A stretch of DNA of 64,000 nucleotides, taken from Ambrosia x helenae. Its lineage: Eukaryota > Streptophyta > Magnoliopsida > Asterales > Asteraceae. The stretch is taken from positions 136,071,068 to 136,135,067 of the forward strand of contig CM061228.1 of assembly GCA_030844895.1 (NCBI GenBank), given 5' to 3'. The notes beneath the pieces are model-generated. The model was not told where the DNA came from and made no database searches. It saw only the letters and a program-made list of their open reading frames with translations. A program made the position numbers and the translations under genes. Below, piece after piece: positions 1 through 10,037 of this stretch. How positions within the stretch are numbered: the first letter of the stretch is position 1; every line of letters begins with the position of its first letter.

Positions 1-958
1 CTCCTTTTAGTTGTGTTTGATTATGTCTTTCCTGGGTTTTCATCCACCCAAACCCCCTATCTTTGCGGTAAAATCCTGGAATACAGAAACGCGGTTAACT
101 TAGAAGACAATGGCATAAAAGAAAAAATCAATTAGTGCCTTGATCACCACCATTAATAAGAAAAAGTAACTACCTCATCCAGTAATATATCATCGCATTG
201 GAATTGACAAAGAACGCCTTTTTTCGTATATAAATGTGTGAGCCCACGGGCAACTCCTATCACAACTTTAAGTCGTGCTCCCCATGTAAGGGGTTCCAAA
301 TGGTGATCTACAAAATTATTCATCTTACATAGCTACTTTACCACGGTAATCGAGAAAACGAAAGGAGGATGATTTAGAGAGATCTTACCTCCATGAATAA
401 AGTCGGAGAGTGATTTTTCCATGTGCTCGTAAACAAGCAATTTTTCGTGTTCATTTTTGTCGCAAAATCCCAAGAGCCTAACGATATTAGGATGAGCCAA
501 CTGTGCTAAGAAGTTCACATCTTCCTGAACTCATAATAATTTTTAAGTTACATTTAATTTAACAAAAAATATTTATAAAGATAGGTCTCCTATCACATAG
601 TTCAAATGCTATATGTCAGGGCTTGGCTACCCTCAGTCGGTTCAGTACTAAGGTACTTAGTCGTGTTAACAGATAAATTGACGCCTACGAAAAGTAGAGT
701 ATTTATTCACAGGCACCAAAATATGATAAATTGACCAAATGTCAAAAAGAAACCACCTTTTATATCTACCATAGATTATGTTTCGGGTCCATGTAACATT
801 GATTTTTAAAAAGCGTGCTTTTCGTACACGGGGTGTTTTTGTGCTTAAAATTGTTATACATGTAGGCTGTAGCTAAAAATGTTGTACATTTAAGTTAAAT
901 CATATATAAACCTTATTTGTATCTATATTTTAGGTAAATGATGCTAAAAACCTATAAC

Positions 959-1000
<42 letters not shown>

Positions 1001-2714
1001 CTTGCATACGAAAAGCCCACCACTTTTGCGCTTTGCGCCTCGGTTTTAGACCTCGTCGCTTTTGTGCGCTTTGCGCTTTTTAAAACCAAGCATGTAACAG
1101 TTACAGTTGACTAACTGTACATGTTATTTCTTATTTTTCTTTATTGAAAAAGGAACCAATCATATGGACAAATGTAAAAAAAACGAAGAAGAAATAAAAC
1201 ACATTACTGTAGAGTTAGTTGATGTAATACGCGATATGTGTACATTTAGTGATACTTACCAGCCATTCATTATACATTCGAGGGACTTCTGAAGTGATTT
1301 GTTTTACAGCAACATCAACTCCAACACCTTTTTCTAAAGGGGCTAATGTGTTCTCCTCAACACAACCTTTGAACACCTTTTCGAAACCTCCCTCACCCAT
1401 AAGCAAATCTTGACTAAACCATTTTGTAGCTATTTCTATATCACCAAACGTGAATTCATTTACACTTGTTGTAGACTGCAACGGATTACTGAATGTGTTT
1501 TGTGACGCAAGTGCAGACTCAAGACTCCTGATAACCTCAGACATGGTAGGTCGTTGTTTTGGAACTCCATGCAAGCATTGGAAAGCTATTTCAGAAAAAG
1601 TTTTTAAAGATATTGGGGATATTTCATTCCTCAAATTTGAATTGATTATGTCCTCTAAGTTCCCCTTTGCAATGCCAAAAGTATCCTTCAAAGATCTTCG
1701 GGGTGTTTCCATCCAATTATATTTGACAGAATCTTGAACCCATGTCACTAGACTTTGTTGCTTATGGTCCACTGCAAGCCTTCCACACAAAATTTCAAAC
1801 AACACAACGCCAAATGAATATACATCAGATGCCCTTGTTAGCTTTCCAGAAGGGAGAGAATAGGGATCCAAATACCCAAAAGTTCCTTTAGAAAACGTGA
1901 CGAAAGTAGTAGATGGCACATCTTTTGGGCCTATCTTTGACAGCCCAAAGTCTGAAATCTTAGCTACCCAATTCTCATTTAGTAAAATATTAGAGCTCCT
2001 AATGTCGCCATGCACAACACTAGGCCGAGCTGTGTGCAAGTAGTGTAAGCCATTAGCAGCATCTAGGCAGATTTTTATTCGTTGACGCCAGGTAAGATTG
2101 GTACCGAGGACATGCAGATGGTCCTTAAGTGTACCATTTGACATGTATTCATAGACAAGTATTGTTTCTTTTACCTCACTAGAGACACGCTTTGGGAAGC
2201 ACCCCACTCAAACTTTTTTAACATCATCATTACAGTAGCCAATCAAGGACACAAGGTTAGTATGACGCAAACCGGATAGCATTGCAATTTCCTGCCAGAA
2301 ATCTGTTGCCCCTACCTCCGAGTTGCGATTCAATCGTTTAATTGCAACGGGGGCAAAACATCTTGCCCCTTTGTAAACATCCCCAAAACATCCTCTACCG
2401 ATTATTAAGGATTCGTCAAAGTTATTTGTTGCTTTCATAATTTCAGAAATACTGAACACTCTTAGTTTAGAGGGTCCCCACATACCGATCACATTTATTT
2501 CATCCGATTGAGTCCATTGTTTCAACATTTCCAACAATCCAAATCCAGACTTCCTTCTTGCTTTCGCAATTTCAGTATAAGTGAATACTGGATTGTAGGG
2601 TTCCGACATTTCAAACATACTTCTTGACCGTGGAAATTGAAACAGAGATAACGTGGATAGGAATACTAACTTGCCTGAATAGGAGGCGGTGCTAAACAGG
2701 CAGCGGTGGATCAA
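1..2714 (-). pseudogene. Tandem-kinase receptor-like protein, decayed; runs off left edge
   Basis: Kinase 1 lies in 1260-2714. Seen: glycine loop GRGCFGDVYKG, VAIK lysine, catalytic loop VVHGDIRSSN (HGD instead of HRD, so non-RD), DFG in KISDFGLSK, and APE-region DPYSLPSG. It is followed in the same exon by the start of kinase 2 (MGEGGFEKVFKG, VDVAVKQ). Exon 1260-2714 ends at a GT donor in phase 0. Exon 389-527 continues with EDVNFLAQLAHPNIVRLLGF, and exon 174-323 carries LEPLTWGARLKVVIGVARGL and DDILLDE. In kinase 2 the HRD motif is replaced by CQFQC and the DFG region in 1-75 reads KIGGLG. Breaks: an in-frame TGA at 2208-2210 inside a 48-nt insertion, a phase mismatch between exons 389-527 and 174-323, and a frame break just after KIGGLG. 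The family resembles cytoplasmic or receptor-like kinases with repeated kinase domains. The true N-terminus is uncertain, and 2714 is only the longest-ORF start. Confidence 0.75.
799..1091. mobile_element. hAT-type MITE in kinase-gene intron
   Basis: The element is flanked by perfect 8-bp direct repeats ATGTAACA (791-798 and 1092-1099), the TSD length typical of hAT. Termini are TTGATTTTTAAAAAGCG on the left and, on the opposite strand at the right, GCTTGGTTTTAAAAAGCG. The right arm repeats GCGCTTTGCG motifs. An AT dinucleotide run sits at about 964-996. There is no coding capacity. Confidence 0.7.
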
Positions 2715-3517
2715 ATCGGCGGTGGCGTACTAGTTTCTCTGAAATAGGTCACTGTCAATATGTTAGGTTACTGCTTTTGAAACAAGTGGTCTGATTATTT
2801 ATTTACCTGAATCCGCTTCAATCGGATCTCGACAACGTCGTTGCTAAGACGGCAGATCTGGACAGGAGCGAGCGGTGCTAAAACGGGTCGTCACGAGTTT
2901 GGAGGAGGAGGAGACGGCTTCAACAAGGTAGTCTGCGCTGGCTTAATTTCCTTTGCTGGTTATGTTATGGAATCGTTATTAGGTTAGATATCAACTCTCG
3001 GAAAAGCATTTTGATTTACATAAAAAGGAAAAAACTAATGACTCCACATGGCCCAATGGTTAATTGCTGCATGAGAGGAGCCGGCTCATTTTAGCATATG
3101 CACACTGGTCTCAAGACCCTATCCTAATAATTATTTTGGGCCAAATTGTCATGGGCTTTCCTATTGCCTGCTCTCCTGTTCAGTGTTCACACTAGTTCAC
3201 TCTATGTTATTTGGTGATGGTAAAATGGTGATCCACAGCTAACTTTATTGTGCAACTTGTTAATTTGTTTTCAAAACTAGAGTCGTATGTTACTCCATTG
3301 CTCCGTGGGAGACGGATAGATATATATCAGAATTTAAACAAAAACGTAGTCGCAATGGTAAAAAATCATTCATAACAAGAAACCTAAAACTAAAGTATTA
3401 AAAAGAAAAAATATGGAAAGTATTAAAAAGAAAAAAATATGTAAGTTGTTTCGGACATTTTTTAAAACTTAGTTATTTTATAAACACAAATAAATATCAA
3501 ACCACCTTATATATAAA
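2715..3517. other. Upstream region of the kinase pseudogene, no gene seen
   Basis: This is non-coding sequence 5' of the minus-strand kinase gene. The first 200 bp are GC-richer, as in a plant 5' leader, and the rest becomes AT-rich towards the Helitron end at 3518. No ORF, RNA gene or clear repeat was recognised. Confidence 0.4.
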
Positions 3518-3630
3518 CTAGTTTTTATCCCGGGAGCGTCCCGGGTTGAAATATCTAATATGACATAATAAAATATCTAATTTGACAACATAATTAATGA
3601 TTTGCCAATATATGATTAATGATGATGATG

Positions 3631-3675
<45 letters not shown>

Positions 3676-3705
3676 TATTTTAAACTCTGCCATAAGTTAT
3701 CATAT
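3518..3705 (-). mobile_element. Helitron 3'-terminal fragment
   Basis: On the minus strand the sequence ends with the hairpin CCCGGGACGCTCCCGGG, then ATAAAAA and CTAG followed by T. This is the Helitron 3' end pattern (hairpin about 10 nt before CTRR, insertion between A and T). The body matches the Helitron at 8395-9835, including the ATT trinucleotide run at about 3632-3675 and the words CATAAGTTATCATATT. The copy stops where the LINE-like tail begins at about 3710, so it is truncated. Confidence 0.65.
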
Positions 3706-3709
3706 TTTT

Positions 3710-4668
3710 ATTTTTTTTAAATCAAATTTTTATTCCAACAAAAGGGGCAAATTACATAATAATAGCAGGTAGACGGGCAACAAGCTGCGCCGCCACCCCC
3801 TTCTGGATAGAGAACCCTAATCTAGAGAATACAAATCCTTGTCCCTGGGGAGTCGAGAAGTTGTTGTGGACCACCCGTTGGACTCTCGTCAGAAACCTGA
3901 TCGCTTCCGGTGCTAATAAGCCAAAAGTGTCAAAAGCCAAAGGGACAAAAACATGTTGGTTATCCTCGCACGCTTTAGCGTGCTTTGCCACCTTGTTCGA
4001 CTCTGCTCTAAGTACCGCTTGCCCCGCCACGAACCCACTCTGCCCGAATCACGCTAAAGGTGACACACCTGTAAGGTCCACACATGCGTGTTTCCCACAT
4101 TCCCAACCAAACACAAGCAGGTCAGCCGGACATAAAGTGGACCTCCTTCTGCCGGGTCTGTAAGAAAGTTAACTAGGACCTCTTTCTTTGCCGAGATCCC
4201 TGCTCGTTTAAGAATATCCATTAAAACGTCCCGAACGAAATCGTGCATGCACTTAAACCCCGGTAACTCTCTACAATGGAGGGCATGCTCCCCATATTTA
4301 TCCAAACACGCTTTCCGGCAAACCGGACATGTTTCGTCATCTGGAAAAATGGGAATCATCAAGCGATATTTAAGGATTGCTCTATATTCCACCGTTGACA
4401 TTCGTTGCCCCAGTCCTTCGATAGGGATAACTGTTAGAAAATCTTGGGCGTGGGGCCTCTATAAGCATTCCATGACGGCTTTCTGGCGTGGGGTCAAGCA
4501 AAAGTCTCCCCCCAGACTTTGTGCAATTCGACAATAAAAAGCATTCGCCAAGGTTTTCTGTGGCTTTTTGGGGGCGGTGTCTTTATTGGAGAAACCGCCA
4601 AGATCAAAGTCAGGGAGATATTCATGCAGGTGTTCTAAAGCACAAACATAATCCGGATCCGTGTTATC
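3710..4668 (-). pseudogene. Non-LTR retrotransposon protein, C-terminal half
   Basis: Minus-strand reading frames give a cysteine/histidine cluster CPVCRKACLDKYGEHALHC, followed by ELPGFKCMHDFVRDVL and, in another frame, SNKVAKHAKACEDNQHVFVP and LAPEAIRFLTRVQRVVHNN. This is the C-terminal region of a plant reverse-transcriptase-derived family often annotated as uncharacterised or auxilin-like in plant genomes (recalled, not searched). Upstream codons read DYVCALEHLHEYLPDFDLGG. The frame breaks near 4470 and near 4060, so it is not functional. The A-rich tail (T-rich on plus at 3700-3735) supports a retrotransposed 3' end. The N-terminal half continues at 7627 beyond an inserted LTR-type element. 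Confidence 0.7.
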
Positions 4669-5189
4669 TGTAACACCCCAACCGATGGCGGAAACATCGG
4701 GGTGCCACGTATTGATGATTGTTCAGTAGCTCATGGTGAATAATAAATTTCATTATATGATTTAGATGAATTACATACAATTGTTCTAGAATTTGTACAT
4801 CAAAATGAATGAAACTATACACATATCTCCAAGCATCAAATCAAATCTTCAAGCAAATAGAACCTGAAACATGTTAAGTTGAAAATGTTTTGGGTCAACA
4901 AAAGTTGGTGAGAATTACATAGGTTTTGATAATTCAATAAAAATGTTGTGCAATTCATGTGTCATGTCAATCTAGTCCATATGTGAGAACATACTAGAAA
5001 TAAATCGAGTGCATAATCAACCCTGATGACTGTTATAATATGATACATACCATACGCTCATGGTCCAATTGAATATGTTATACGATAACAAACACCCACG
5101 CTACCTTTGTAGGAGGCACGTATCCGGGTGGGATTGTCAGTCCAATAGATCTATCAATGTTTACCGCCGGCTTGTACGGAGTTAATGAT

Positions 5190-5531
5190 TAGGGATGAGC
5201 ATTGAAGCCCGAATACCGATCCCGTCCCGTCCCGATCCCGATACCGTACCGAACCGATACCGAACCGAGGGGTTTCGGGATCGGTATCGGTATCCATATT
5301 TATGGATTTTCGGTTTCGGTATTATCGGTATCGGTACGGGATCGGTACGGTATCGGTATTTTAAGGCAAAATACCGATACCATACCGGTACCGTACCGAT
5401 ACCGAACCGATACCGTACCGTACCGTATGTGTTCGGTATCGGGATCGGTATTGGGTTTTTGGACTTTTCGGTATCGGTATTGTCGGGATCGGTATCGGTT
5501 CGGTACCGATCTCGTCCCGAGCTCATCCCTA
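5190..5531. mobile_element. hAT-type MITE built of ACCGATAC repeats
   Basis: TIRs are TAGGGATGAGC and GCTCATCCCTA, flanked by perfect 8-bp TSDs TTAATGAT (5182-5189 and 5532-5539). The left arm is a run of CCGATA/CCGTACC words. The right arm carries their reverse complement (TATCGG), so the whole element can fold back. Open frames across it are translations of this low-complexity repeat and are not genes. Confidence 0.85.
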
Positions 5532-6539
5532 TTAATGATTATGCTAGAATGGTGCTTACTCTAATCATGCTCAAGACATAATGCAACATAGAAAACACAT
5601 AGACACATTGATGATTGAATTGCATAAATATTGTTGTAACATGTTTCACCCCAAAAATGGTGATAAATAGAAAAGGGGCTATGTAAAACTCACCTTAGCA
5701 AATGTTAAACTTGTTGAAAAGATGAAATACTAGTGTTGCCCAAAATGATTCCAAATATCACCCTATAATAAGGTAATATATAATAAGTCTAAGTCTAATC
5801 AACTTATAAGTGTATCCTAGGGTTTCGATTTGGGGATAATCAATTGTTGAATTAAAATGTTAATTAATAAAGGAAAATTTGATAATTAATAAAAGAAGGT
5901 CTTTTTATAAAATTTGAATTTTGAATGTACACATTAAAGTGTTTGAAGTATAAAAATAATTTTTATAAAATTATTTAATTTAAAATAGATTTTTAAATCT
6001 ATTTATTATAAATAGCCAATATTTAACTTTAATATTCAAAAAAATACTAAAATTAAAGAATTTCTATTTTAAAAATCATATTTCTGTTCTAAATAATTAA
6101 AAATAATTTGTATAAAATTTTGGTGCAAAAATGATGAAAATTGGATTTATTATGATTTAATTATGATTAAATCTAACAAAATTGATTAAAAATATGAAAT
6201 AAATGATTTTACTGAATTAAAAATTATTTCAGTAAAGTTTAACTTTATAAAAAGTCAGGATAATTTTTGGAGAATTTAATAAAATTGTTTTGATATATAA
6301 ATGGATTTTTATAAATATAATGGTATAAAAATGATTTAATTATTATAAATACTAAATAAATGAATTTTTGAAAAATAAAAATTGTGAATAACACTTTTAT
6401 CTCAGATTAAACAAATATAATTTTTTTGGAATTTATAAAATAGTTTTAATATTTTAAAATGAATTTATAAGATTAAAAGGTTTAATATATATATATATAT
6501 TAGTTTTGTTTAAAAAACATAAAAAGAAGCAAAAAGGGG

Positions 6540-6611
6540 CAGTAGCCGGGACTCGAACCCGGGTACCTTGTGTAGCAAGCCCAGGTCACAACCACTTGGC
6601 CTAGGCCAGTG
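6540..6611 (-). repeat. tRNA-like sequence with Pol III boxes
   Basis: On the minus strand an A-box-like TAGGCCAAGTGG is followed about 35 nt later by a consensus B box GGTTCGAGTCC inside a perfect T-arm (CCGGG loop CCCGG). Then come ACTGCCCC and TTTTT, a Pol III stop. The acceptor stem does not pair, so this is more likely a SINE head or tRNA-derived piece than a working tRNA. Confidence 0.5.
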
Positions 6612-7228
6612 GTTGTGATATTCCCTGATCAAAATTTAATAAATACATTATGCAATCAGAGTTTATCCCCAAAACATAAATTACGAACCCTAGGTTTTAT
6701 AATTGAACGAATCAGACAACTTGAGCCCGATTAATGTTGGGGCTTTTGTTGTTTGATCGCCGACTGATAAAACCCACAAAAGAACAAGAACTCACAGTGA
6801 AGAATCGAGTATAATTGCCGGGTCAAAGCAAAAAGTCAAACGTTTGATCAAAGATCTTAATTATCAGTGTTAGAGAATAATTGGAGGTTGAGAGAGAGAT
6901 GTGAGCGAGTTGTGATGGTTCAGAATGCATCAATTTATAGGGTATAGCTCTGGACATTCGAATTGGAAGGTTTGACTAACCATTTAAGTCTAAACGCGTT
7001 ATTATTCAAATTGGGTAACAATTGATGGCTGTAATTCGCGTATCATAGTTACTGATGCCCGGAAATCACGTAATCATACCATGTTTGTATAATTAATAGT
7101 TGAATCAAAGGTTTGTTAAAAAAAATATATATTATTAACTCTGTTGCTGCTGTTCGTTGTTAAGGAAGAAGGAAGGGAAAACGAAAGTGTGTATTAATAT
7201 AAATAGAGTTGGAAAAGAAACAAATATT

Positions 7229-7310
7229 AAGGCTAGCTCAGGTGGTACGTGTGCGTGTGTTGTGTAGAGGGTGGCCCGGGTTCGAAACCCGGGTGGAACA
7301 CCTTTTTTTT
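7229..7310 (+). repeat. tRNA-like sequence with Pol III boxes
   Basis: An A-box-like TAGCTCAGGTGGTA is followed by B box GGTTCGAAACC in the palindromic arm CCCGGGTTCGAAACCCGGG. A run of eight Ts follows (about 7303-7310), which would stop Pol III. The acceptor stem does not pair, so a SINE-like or tRNA-derived origin is likelier than a functional tRNA. Confidence 0.5.
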
Positions 7311-7454
7311 AAATGCAGAAAAGGGTGGGGCAGTTGGGCTTGGTGTCTTGGGTTTGGGCCGGTTAGTGGGCTGGAACATTTGGCTTTAAAAAAAAACAAT
7401 GGGAAGTGGGCTGGTGTTTCAACAAGGCAACCTGATTTTTACATATTATTATTA

Positions 7455-7489
<35 letters not shown>

Positions 7490-7626
7490 AATAATAAAAA
7501 AATGCATTACATATATATATATATATAGGTTGCGAGTTAGGAAAAATAAATATAGACTTGCGCACATTAAGAATAAAATAAGGGCTTTTTCGTATAGAAA
7601 TTCGGTGAAAATTTTGCGATGTTACA

Positions 7627-7910
7627 TTATCAACCCCGTTGTTACGTAAAATATGGTATTGCAACCCCCAGGATTGAGATCTGGACGCCACAAAGGCATG
7701 AGTGGCTGCATCCCGGGCCGAGGGAATGCCCAACCCACCATGCCGCATCGGTAAGGTTGCGACCCGCCACTGGAGGTCCCCAAAATATGCCCCCACAAAC
7801 TACAATATTTTCAATTGCTTCCCGGAGGCCTTTATCAAAGCATGAGACAACACTCCCTATAAAGCGGGGCTGGCATGTTCGTAAAAAAACGAATCTCTGC
7901 GCCAGGGTAT
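7627..7910 (-). pseudogene. Non-LTR retrotransposon protein, upstream half of the split gene
   Basis: Minus-strand frames read VVSCFDKGLREAIENIVVCGG, then after a frame change YFGDLQWRVATLPMRHGGLG and DAATHAFVASRSQSWGLQ. These match the segment just N-terminal of the piece at 3710-4668 in the same plant RT-derived family. The reading resumes there after removing 4669-7626 and one TSD copy. At least one frameshift near 7790 shows it was already dead or has decayed. Confidence 0.65.
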
Positions 7911-7913
7911 AAA

Positions 7914-8394
7914 TCTAGATCGGGTATATAGTTCAGGTATTTGGGTATGTGGTTTCGGGTAATTGGGTCGGGTATCACCTAATCCCAGGCCCGACCCAAA
8001 CCCACAGTTTTTTTAAACTAATCCCAAACCTGACACAATACCTGTCGAGTTACAAAAAATAGTCGTTTCTTTTCTCCGTTTTTTATATAACACAATACCT
8101 GTTGGTGTAATTTTTTTCTTTAAAAAATCTCGTATATAAAAGATATTAACATTTAAAAGTTATGGGAGGAAACATGAGTGAGAAAATAATAAAGCTTTAA
8201 TATTTACATTTAGTATATCAGGTATTTAATAGATTAGCTTAAACCATATTTAAACCATATTTATTCCTTTTTTTAATTGCTCTAAACTTGCCACATCACA
8301 TCCTATGTGACATCTCTCAAAGGAGAGATTGCATAATATTATGACATGTAGGATTATTAGCTTTGCAATATATATATATATATATATATATAGA
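7914..8394 (-). mobile_element. Helitron 5'-terminal segment, abutting the next copy
   Basis: 7957-8394 matches 9377-9835 closely, including the words GGGTAATTGGGT, CCTGACACAATACCTGTCG and ATCTCGTATATAAAAGATAT. On the minus strand its 5' end is TCTATATATATATA at 8394, directly next to the CTAG 3' end of the following copy at 8395. The left limit is uncertain. A CTAG at 7917-7920 lacks the usual hairpin. Confidence 0.55.
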
Positions 8395-9295
8395 CTAGTT
8401 TATACCCGGGAGCGTCCCGGGTTGAGAAATGTAAGTAAAGTGAATAAAATTAGAACTATGTAAACCAGTGTTTTGAAAACCGGACCGGACCGGCCGGTCC
8501 GGCCGGTTCAACCGGAGTCCGGCTATGCCGGCGGTCCGGTCATACCCTTTTAAACCGTATGTGCAATGACCGGCCGGCTGGACCGGTGACCGCTGGTCGA
8601 ACCGGAAAACCGGTGTAAACGTGGTCGAACCGGCCGTCAAAGGATTTACCATGGCCGGAGTTTTTCTGGCGGGTCAACCTATGCTACGGAGATACAGAAG
8701 GAAAACGACGTGGTGATGAGATATTATGGATCTGTCATTTGTACAAAGAAAAAGACGAGTGTTCACGTCCATGGAGAGGAATTGAAAGGATCTAAATGAA
8801 AAAATGAATTGAGTAGAAAAAAAGTTATGAGTAGGATGCTTTCCTTCCTTTTTGCAAAGAAAGAACTGGAAAGAGTAGAAGATGAGAGAGTAGGTAAGAG
8901 GTTTTATTGTGTTGACAGCTTTAGTTATTGGGAACATAATACAAATTTATTAAGTTGTGTGGGTTATAGAAATATAAGGAATTAAATAGAATTAAATAAA
9001 GAAAAAAAATATTGACTAAAAGAATGTCGATGTACAAATGAAAAGAAAAGATGTTTTATTTAACTCTATTTTAATTTAATTTTACATATAAATGTAATAT
9101 AAAACTAATTTATTATAAAATTAAATTCATATATATATTTAGATTAATTGTATATTATCCGGTTCTTAAATCCGGTCTGACCGGTTGGACCGGTCCGACC
9201 AGCGAACCGGTAAAGAGGCCGGTTCAATGTCCGGTCCGGTTTTAAAAACATTGATGTAAACTATAAAAATGGCATCTACCAATATATGATTAATG

Positions 9296-9331
<36 letters not shown>

Positions 9332-9835
9332 TTAAACAAATCTCTGTTATAAGTTATCATATTCTAATATAAAAAAGGGTAATTGGGTTGGGTATCACCT
9401 AATCCCAGGCCCGACCCAAACCCGTAATTTTTTTTAAACTAATTTCAAACCTGACACAATACCTGTCGGACTACAAAAAATAGTCGTTTTTTTCTCCGTT
9501 TTTTTATATAGCACTATGACACTCGTTGGAAAGGTAATAAAACGCTCGTTAATTTAGTGTAATTTTTTTCTTTAAAAAATCTCGTATATAAAAGATATTA
9601 ACATTTAAAAGTTATGAGAGAAAACATGAGAAAGAAAATAATAAAGTTTTAATATTTACATTTAGTAAATTAGGTATTTAATAAATTATGTTAAATCATA
9701 TTTAAACCATATTTATTCCTTTTTCTAATTGGTCTAGAGTTGCCACATCACATCCTATGTGGCATCTCTCAAAAGAGAGATTGCATAATATTATGACATG
9801 TCATTAAAAATGCTTTAATTTATTATATATATAGA
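8395..9835 (-). mobile_element. Non-autonomous Helitron containing a hAT MITE
   Basis: On the minus strand it runs from TCTATATATATAATAAATT (9835) to hairpin CCCGGGACGCTCCCGGG, GGTATAAA and CTAG (8395). A nested hAT element occupies 8466-9253. No Rep/helicase frame is present. The same body sequence is seen at 12314-13060 and, in reverse, at 14099-14729. It ends in a GATATA microsatellite at about 9828-9868. Confidence 0.65.
8466..9253. mobile_element. hAT-type element with ACCGGTC-rich arms
   Basis: Termini CAGTGTTTTGAAAACCGGAC and, on the opposite strand, CAATGTTTTTAAAACCGGAC form TIRs. The flanks are perfect 8-bp TSDs ATGTAAAC (8458-8465 and 9254-9261). Both arms are made of CCGGTC/GGACCGG words, and the centre (about 8650-9150) is AT-rich. 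There is no transposase frame. It is related by its ends to the element at 32408-33111. Confidence 0.85.
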
Positions 9836-10037
9836 TATAGATATAGATATAGATATAGATATAGATATTTAGCAATTACACAATCGAAAGTATTAATTTT
9901 AATTCCTTTGTTTTAATTTGCACAAATCAAAATACTCCAAGTGGAGAGGGGCGATATTTTTTTCCTCACAAATACGTTACGTTTGTTCTCAGTAGAATTA
10001 CACAATGAATGGATGTGGCTTTAGATTTCACTAGAAA

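Larger units (their letters stand above)
4669..7626. mobile_element. Solo-LTR-like or LTR-element insertion (TG...CA, 5-bp TSD)
   Basis: The element starts TGTAACACCCCAACCGATGG and ends GCGATGTTACA, with 5-bp direct repeats TTATC at 4664-4668 and 7627-7631. TG...CA ends plus a 5-bp TSD are typical of LTR retroelements. The start does not recur inside, so a single long LTR (about 2.6 kb without the nested MITE) fits better than a full element. A related start occurs at 52375. It interrupts a non-LTR retrotransposon gene. No gag or pol frame was recognised. The interior is very AT-rich from 5750 to 6530 and carries a hAT MITE and two tRNA-like boxes. Confidence 0.7.

Noticed and set aside
1450..1737. 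Plus-strand ORF of 95 codons
   Set aside because: It is the antisense shadow of the kinase exon on minus, whose motifs are unmistakable.
5182..5581. Overlapping ORFs on both strands at 5182-5581 (arginine/tyrosine-rich peptides)
   Set aside because: They are translations of the ACCGATAC repeat arms of a MITE with clear TIRs and TSDs. Open frames on both strands follow from the repeat.
6540..6611. Functional tRNA gene
   Set aside because: A and B boxes are good, but the acceptor stem does not pair and the anticodon arm is not formed; treated as tRNA-derived repeat.
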